Assembly (NCBI RefSeq): GCF_050337105.1
Contig: NZ_JAKJSQ010000102.1
Span: forward strand, 1 to 9,448
Direction of reading: 5' to 3'
DNA: 9,448 nt
Source: Aliivibrio_A kagoshimensis
GTDB taxonomy: Bacteria; Pseudomonadota; Gammaproteobacteria; Enterobacterales; Vibrionaceae
In this document: one piece after another, positions 6,944 to 9,448 of the stretch
Layout: each line of letters opens with the position of its first letter
Position numbering within the stretch: position 1 is the first letter of the stretch
Position numbers and translations under genes: made by a program
Notes under the pieces: generated by a model
What the model was told of the DNA's origin: nothing
The model's database searches: none
The model's input: only the letters and a program-made list of their open reading frames with translations

Positions 6944-8200
6944 TTAGGCGTGATATCGGAATAAATCAAATTGTTGGCTATCAATTGCACTTTCACTGTT
7001 GTCGATAACGTCAGTGAGCAGTTGCGCCGACCCACAAGCCATGGTCCATCCCAGCGTGCCATGCCCTGTATTGGTATAGAGGCTTTTGTAGTGAGTCTTG
7101 CCAATAATAGGGGTGCCATCTGGAGTCATCGGTCGTAGCCCTGTCCAAAACTCTCCTTGCTCAAAATGACCCGCCTGTGGAAACAGATCTTTCACCACCA
7201 TCTCAATGGTCGATTTGCGTTTTTCAGGAATTGAGTAATCAAACCCCGTTAACTCTGCCGTTCCAGCAATACGAATACGATCATCAAATCGTGTCATGGC
7301 GACTTTATAGCTTTCATCCATGACGGTTGATTGAGGAGCCTGTCGTGACTCGTTAATCGGTACCGTGAGTGAATAGCCTTTTACTGGGTATACAGGAATA
7401 TGGATGCCAAGTGGCGCAAGCAGTTGTGTTGAGTAACTGCCCATAGCGACAACATAACTGTCGGCGGTGAAGGTGCCGCGATTGGTAAGCACCCCGCAGA
7501 TATCATCACCATTTTTCACTAAACTCTGCACCTCAGTATCAAACATAAAGGTGACGCCCGCTTGTGTAGCCAGTTCCGTGAGCTGCTGACAAAACAGATA
7601 GCAATCGCCCGTCTCATCTTCAGGTAGGTAGAGGCCACCTGTGAGTTTGTTGGCCACGTTTGCTAACCCTGGTTCTTGCTTGATGCACCCTTTCACATCT
7701 AATAAGGCGTGCTTGGTGCCACTCATTTCCAATAAGCGCATGTCTTTTTGCGCCCCATCCAACTGCTGTTGGGTACGAAATATCTGTAACGTACCCTGTT
7801 GCCTCCCTTCATAACGTATCTGTTGCTCCTCCCTCAACTGGGACAGACACTCTTGGCTGTAGTTCGATAACGACAACATGCGAGACTTATTCACTTGATA
7901 AAGCTGTTGACTGCAGTTAACTAGCATCTGGCCAGCCCATCGGTACAGTTCCGGCGAGAGGGAGGGTTTAATTTTTAAAGGGGCGTGTTTTTGTAACAAC
8001 CATTTGATCGCTTTCTTCGGAATGCCCGGTGCCGCCCACGGTGAGGAGTAACCGTAAGAGATCTGCCCTGCATTGGCGAAACTGGTCTCTTCGCCACTGT
8101 GCGATTGACGATCTATCACCGTTACTTCATGACCTGCCTTTGCCAAATACCACGCAGACGTTAAGCCCACCACACCACTGCCTAAAACGATTATTTCCAT
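6944..8200 (-). CDS. dadA: D-amino acid dehydrogenase (DadA)
   Basis: FAD-dependent enzyme of 418 aa, of the usual family length. It oxidises D-alanine and other D-amino acids to 2-oxo acids plus ammonia and passes electrons to the membrane respiratory chain. Seen: a Rossmann dinucleotide fold at the N-terminus (IIVLGSGVVGLTSAWYLAKA, glycines at 7, 9 and 12) ending with the ribose-binding acidic residue in VTVID30, then ETSFANAGQISYGYSSPWAAPG (38-59), GLRPMTPDGTP (354-364) and NTGHGTLGWTMACGSA (377-392), all typical of DadA. The frame extends upstream to 8257, but the extra 19 residues precede the FAD fold and have no ribosome site. GAGG (8206-8209) lies 5 bases before the ATG at 8200, so that start is chosen. 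No alanine racemase gene (dadX) follows, unlike the enterobacterial dadAX operon. The divergent LysR gene is the likely regulator. Confidence 0.93.
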   Translation of the reverse strand: MEIIVLGSGVVGLTSAWYLAKAGHEVTVIDRQSHSGEETSFANAGQISYGYSSPWAAPGIPKKAIKWLLQKHAPLKIKPSLSPELYRWAGQMLVNCSQQLYQVNKSRMLSLSNYSQECLSQLREEQQIRYEGRQQGTLQIFRTQQQLDGAQKDMRLLEMSGTKHALLDVKGCIKQEPGLANVANKLTGGLYLPEDETGDCYLFCQQLTELATQAGVTFMFDTEVQSLVKNGDDICGVLTNRGTFTADSYVVAMGSYSTQLLAPLGIHIPVYPVKGYSLTVPINESRQAPQSTVMDESYKVAMTRFDDRIRIAGTAELTGFDYSIPEKRKSTIEMVVKDLFPQAGHFEQGEFWTGLRPMTPDGTPIIGKTHYKSLYTNTGHGTLGWTMACGSAQLLTDVIDNSESAIDSQQFDLFRYHA

Positions 8201-8301
8201 AGTAGCCTCACACTTTAACAATGTGGGCATATTCTTGTATTTACAAAATGATAACAATCGATAAAATTTACTAACAGATTATAGAGTAGCTATAAGCAGA
8301 A
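8201..8301. promoter_or_regulatory. Divergent control region between dadA and the LysR gene
   Basis: These 101 AT-rich bases must hold both outward promoters. Two dyads are visible: TTGTA-TT-TACAA at 8235-8246, roughly central, and TTATAG-AGTAG-CTATAA at 8279-8295, next to the LysR start. I could not assign -35/-10 pairs with confidence. The arrangement is the standard one for a LysR regulator that represses itself and activates the divergent gene. Confidence 0.55.
8279..8295. promoter_or_regulatory. Candidate LysR-type operator dyad
   Basis: The perfect 6-base arms TTATAG and CTATAA are separated by 5 bases, and the T at 8280 and A at 8292 satisfy the T-N11-A core expected of LysR-family sites. 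It ends 6 bases before the regulator's own start codon, a position suited to autorepression. This is sequence symmetry only; binding is inferred. Confidence 0.4.
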
Positions 8302-9219
8302 ATGATGGAAACTCTTAAAAGCAATATGGCAGCAGGGTTACTTACCTTTACGGAAGTAGCAAAACATCAGAGTTTTACAAGCGCAGCTAAAGCATTGCAT
8401 CTAACTACAGGCGCGATCAGTCAACAGCTGCTGCAATTGGAAACTCAACTAGGTTTTAGTCTATTTGAACGGCATTCAAGAGGGATCCGTCTTACCGATA
8501 AGGGTGAACGGCTTTCGCAAGCGGCACATACCTGTTTTCACACACTTGATAACACCTTGGCAGAGATGATGTTAACCGATCAACACCCAGCAGAAATCCG
8601 CCTTAAACTTACTCCATCATTTGCTTATAAATGGTTAGTCCCTCGGTTAGAGAATTTTCATCAGCAGCATCCCGATATCCAGATCCAGATTTATGCAGAA
8701 GGGGCGCTGGTGGACAGCGATCAAACTGATTTTGACTTAGCTATCGATTATGGCCCAATTCCTTACCCTAAAAAGGGAGGGGAGTTGCTGTTAGAGGAGT
8801 CGATATTGCCAGTAATGAGCCCATCGTATTTACTCAAACACCCAGGGTTAACCGCTGACACTGTGGCTCAGTGGCAGGATGTGGTGTACCTACACGATGC
8901 CATGCCGTGGCAATCAGCACAACGAGATCAAGAGTGGCAGCACTGGCTCACCCACTATCTATCAACAGCGAAGCGTTCGGAAATAGAGACTCATCGCGGC
9001 CACTTCTTTAACCGCACCGACATGGCAATGTCCGCTGCAGAAGCGGGGGTCGGCATCGCCATGGCAAGGTTAGCACTCATCGGCAATGAATTGGAACAGG
9101 GTAAACTGGTATCACCGTTTCAACCCATCAAAGCCAACGCAGGCTACTTCATTCACAGTAATACGTCATCACACGCAGTGATCAGTTTTGTTGAGTGGTT
9201 AAAAGGGCAGGTGGGATAA
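8302..9219 (+). CDS. LysR-type transcriptional regulator, GcvA-like, probable regulator of dadA
   Basis: DNA-binding regulator of 305 aa, normal length for the family. Seen: an N-terminal winged helix-turn-helix at about 12-70, with SFTSAAKALHLTTGAISQQL (24-43) as the recognition unit and LFERHSRGIRLTDKG as the wing, then a linker helix and a type 2 periplasmic-binding-like effector domain from about 97. The effector domain has TPSFAYKWLVPRLENFHQQH, a DFDLAIDYG strand (143-151) and EAGVGIAMARLAL (247-259), which resemble the GcvA/AmpR/TrpI branch. The start is uncertain: ATG at 8302 and 8305 are adjacent and neither has a strong ribosome site; a third ATG at 8326 would still leave the whole helix-turn-helix. 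The divergent position to dadA suggests it controls dadA, and perhaps agcS, in response to an amino acid. No terminator is clear after the stop codon. Confidence 0.92.
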   Translation: MMETLKSNMAAGLLTFTEVAKHQSFTSAAKALHLTTGAISQQLLQLETQLGFSLFERHSRGIRLTDKGERLSQAAHTCFHTLDNTLAEMMLTDQHPAEIRLKLTPSFAYKWLVPRLENFHQQHPDIQIQIYAEGALVDSDQTDFDLAIDYGPIPYPKKGGELLLEESILPVMSPSYLLKHPGLTADTVAQWQDVVYLHDAMPWQSAQRDQEWQHWLTHYLSTAKRSEIETHRGHFFNRTDMAMSAAEAGVGIAMARLALIGNELEQGKLVSPFQPIKANAGYFIHSNTSSHAVISFVEWLKGQVG

Positions 9220-9448
9220 CAGGGGGATACCTCAGGGACATATATGGTCACCTCGCTAAATGCAAGGCAATGTTCTTTTTCTTAATCACTGTTGATGTCT
9301 ACATATTGTCGGCCATTGTTGTGGGTAAACAGCAGTGGTTCACGGTCTTGCGACATATATCCGGCGTCTTTATGGCATTCATTTTACCGCGCCCTAATGA
9401 GATACAAATTGACGTCTTATCCTCCTATACAGACGCATGGTTTTGATA
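9220..9448. other. Window-end region without a confident gene
   Basis: These 229 bases follow the LysR stop. A plus-strand frame could give a 58-residue peptide from the ATG at 9270 to the stop at 9446 (MFFFLITVDVY...), but AAGG lies only two bases before that ATG. On the minus strand, 9282-9356 encodes a 24-residue peptide (MSQDREPLL...) of rather protein-like composition, also without a good ribosome site. AGGAGG on the minus strand (9421-9426) has no ATG or GTG at proper spacing. I do not call a gene here. Confidence 0.35.

Noticed and set aside
8201..8257. Upstream extension of DadA by 19 residues
   Set aside because: The extension precedes the FAD-binding fold, has no ribosome site, and lies in the control region. 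The ATG at 8200 has a good GAGG.
9238..9360. Direct repeat GACATATAT at 9238-9246 and 9352-9360
   Set aside because: Nine AT-rich bases over this length is close to chance, and nothing around it suggests an element boundary.
9195..9446. 83-codon plus-strand frame overlapping the LysR end
   Set aside because: It starts inside the LysR gene, has no ribosome site, and the internal ATG at 9270 is badly spaced from AAGG. Noted as region content only.

Overview
The window looks like a chromosomal segment of a marine gammaproteobacterium, most probably a Vibrio. The reasons are moderate GC with AT-rich gaps, a dCache chemoreceptor of the Vibrio amino-acid type, an AgcS sodium symporter, a DadA with a divergent GcvA-like LysR regulator, and small secreted proteins with little similarity outside the group. 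This placement is judged from protein character alone. I see no rRNA, tRNA, IS element, integron site or CRISPR array. All seven main genes appear intact.

Layout, left to right. A methyl-accepting chemotaxis protein (136-2022, +) ends in a strong intrinsic terminator (2065-2100). A small secreted protein of unknown function follows (2128-2691, +). Next is an outer-membrane-type lipoprotein with a thioredoxin-fold CGHC active site (2768-3400, +). The 76-base gap before the lipoprotein gene holds a promoter with the geometry of a MerR-family-controlled promoter: TTGACC, a 19-base spacer filled by an ACCTTA/TAAGGT dyad, and TATCAT. A GC-rich hairpin (3425-3451) separates these genes from a convergent minus-strand gene (3482-4969) for a secreted protein with two Lcl/DUF1566 domains and three EF-hand-like calcium loops. 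Upstream of that, also on the minus strand, are an AgcS sodium:alanine/glycine symporter gene (5112-6653) with its own terminator, a 290-base gap, and a D-amino acid dehydrogenase gene, dadA (6944-8200). A LysR-type regulator gene (8302-9219, +) is divergent from dadA across a 101-base control region. The last 229 bases hold no convincing gene.

How the genes may work together. The right half reads as an alanine/D-amino acid utilisation module: uptake with sodium by AgcS, oxidation of D-amino acids to 2-oxo acids by DadA, and control by the adjacent LysR protein. The chemoreceptor carries the complete amino-acid-binding motif of the dCache_1AA class, so it could sense the same class of substrate, although it is not next to the module. 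The middle of the window is an envelope set: a redox lipoprotein, a secreted orphan and a calcium-loop surface protein. The most distinctive points are the MerR-type promoter in front of the CGHC lipoprotein, with no MerR gene nearby, and the double-Lcl plus EF-hand architecture.
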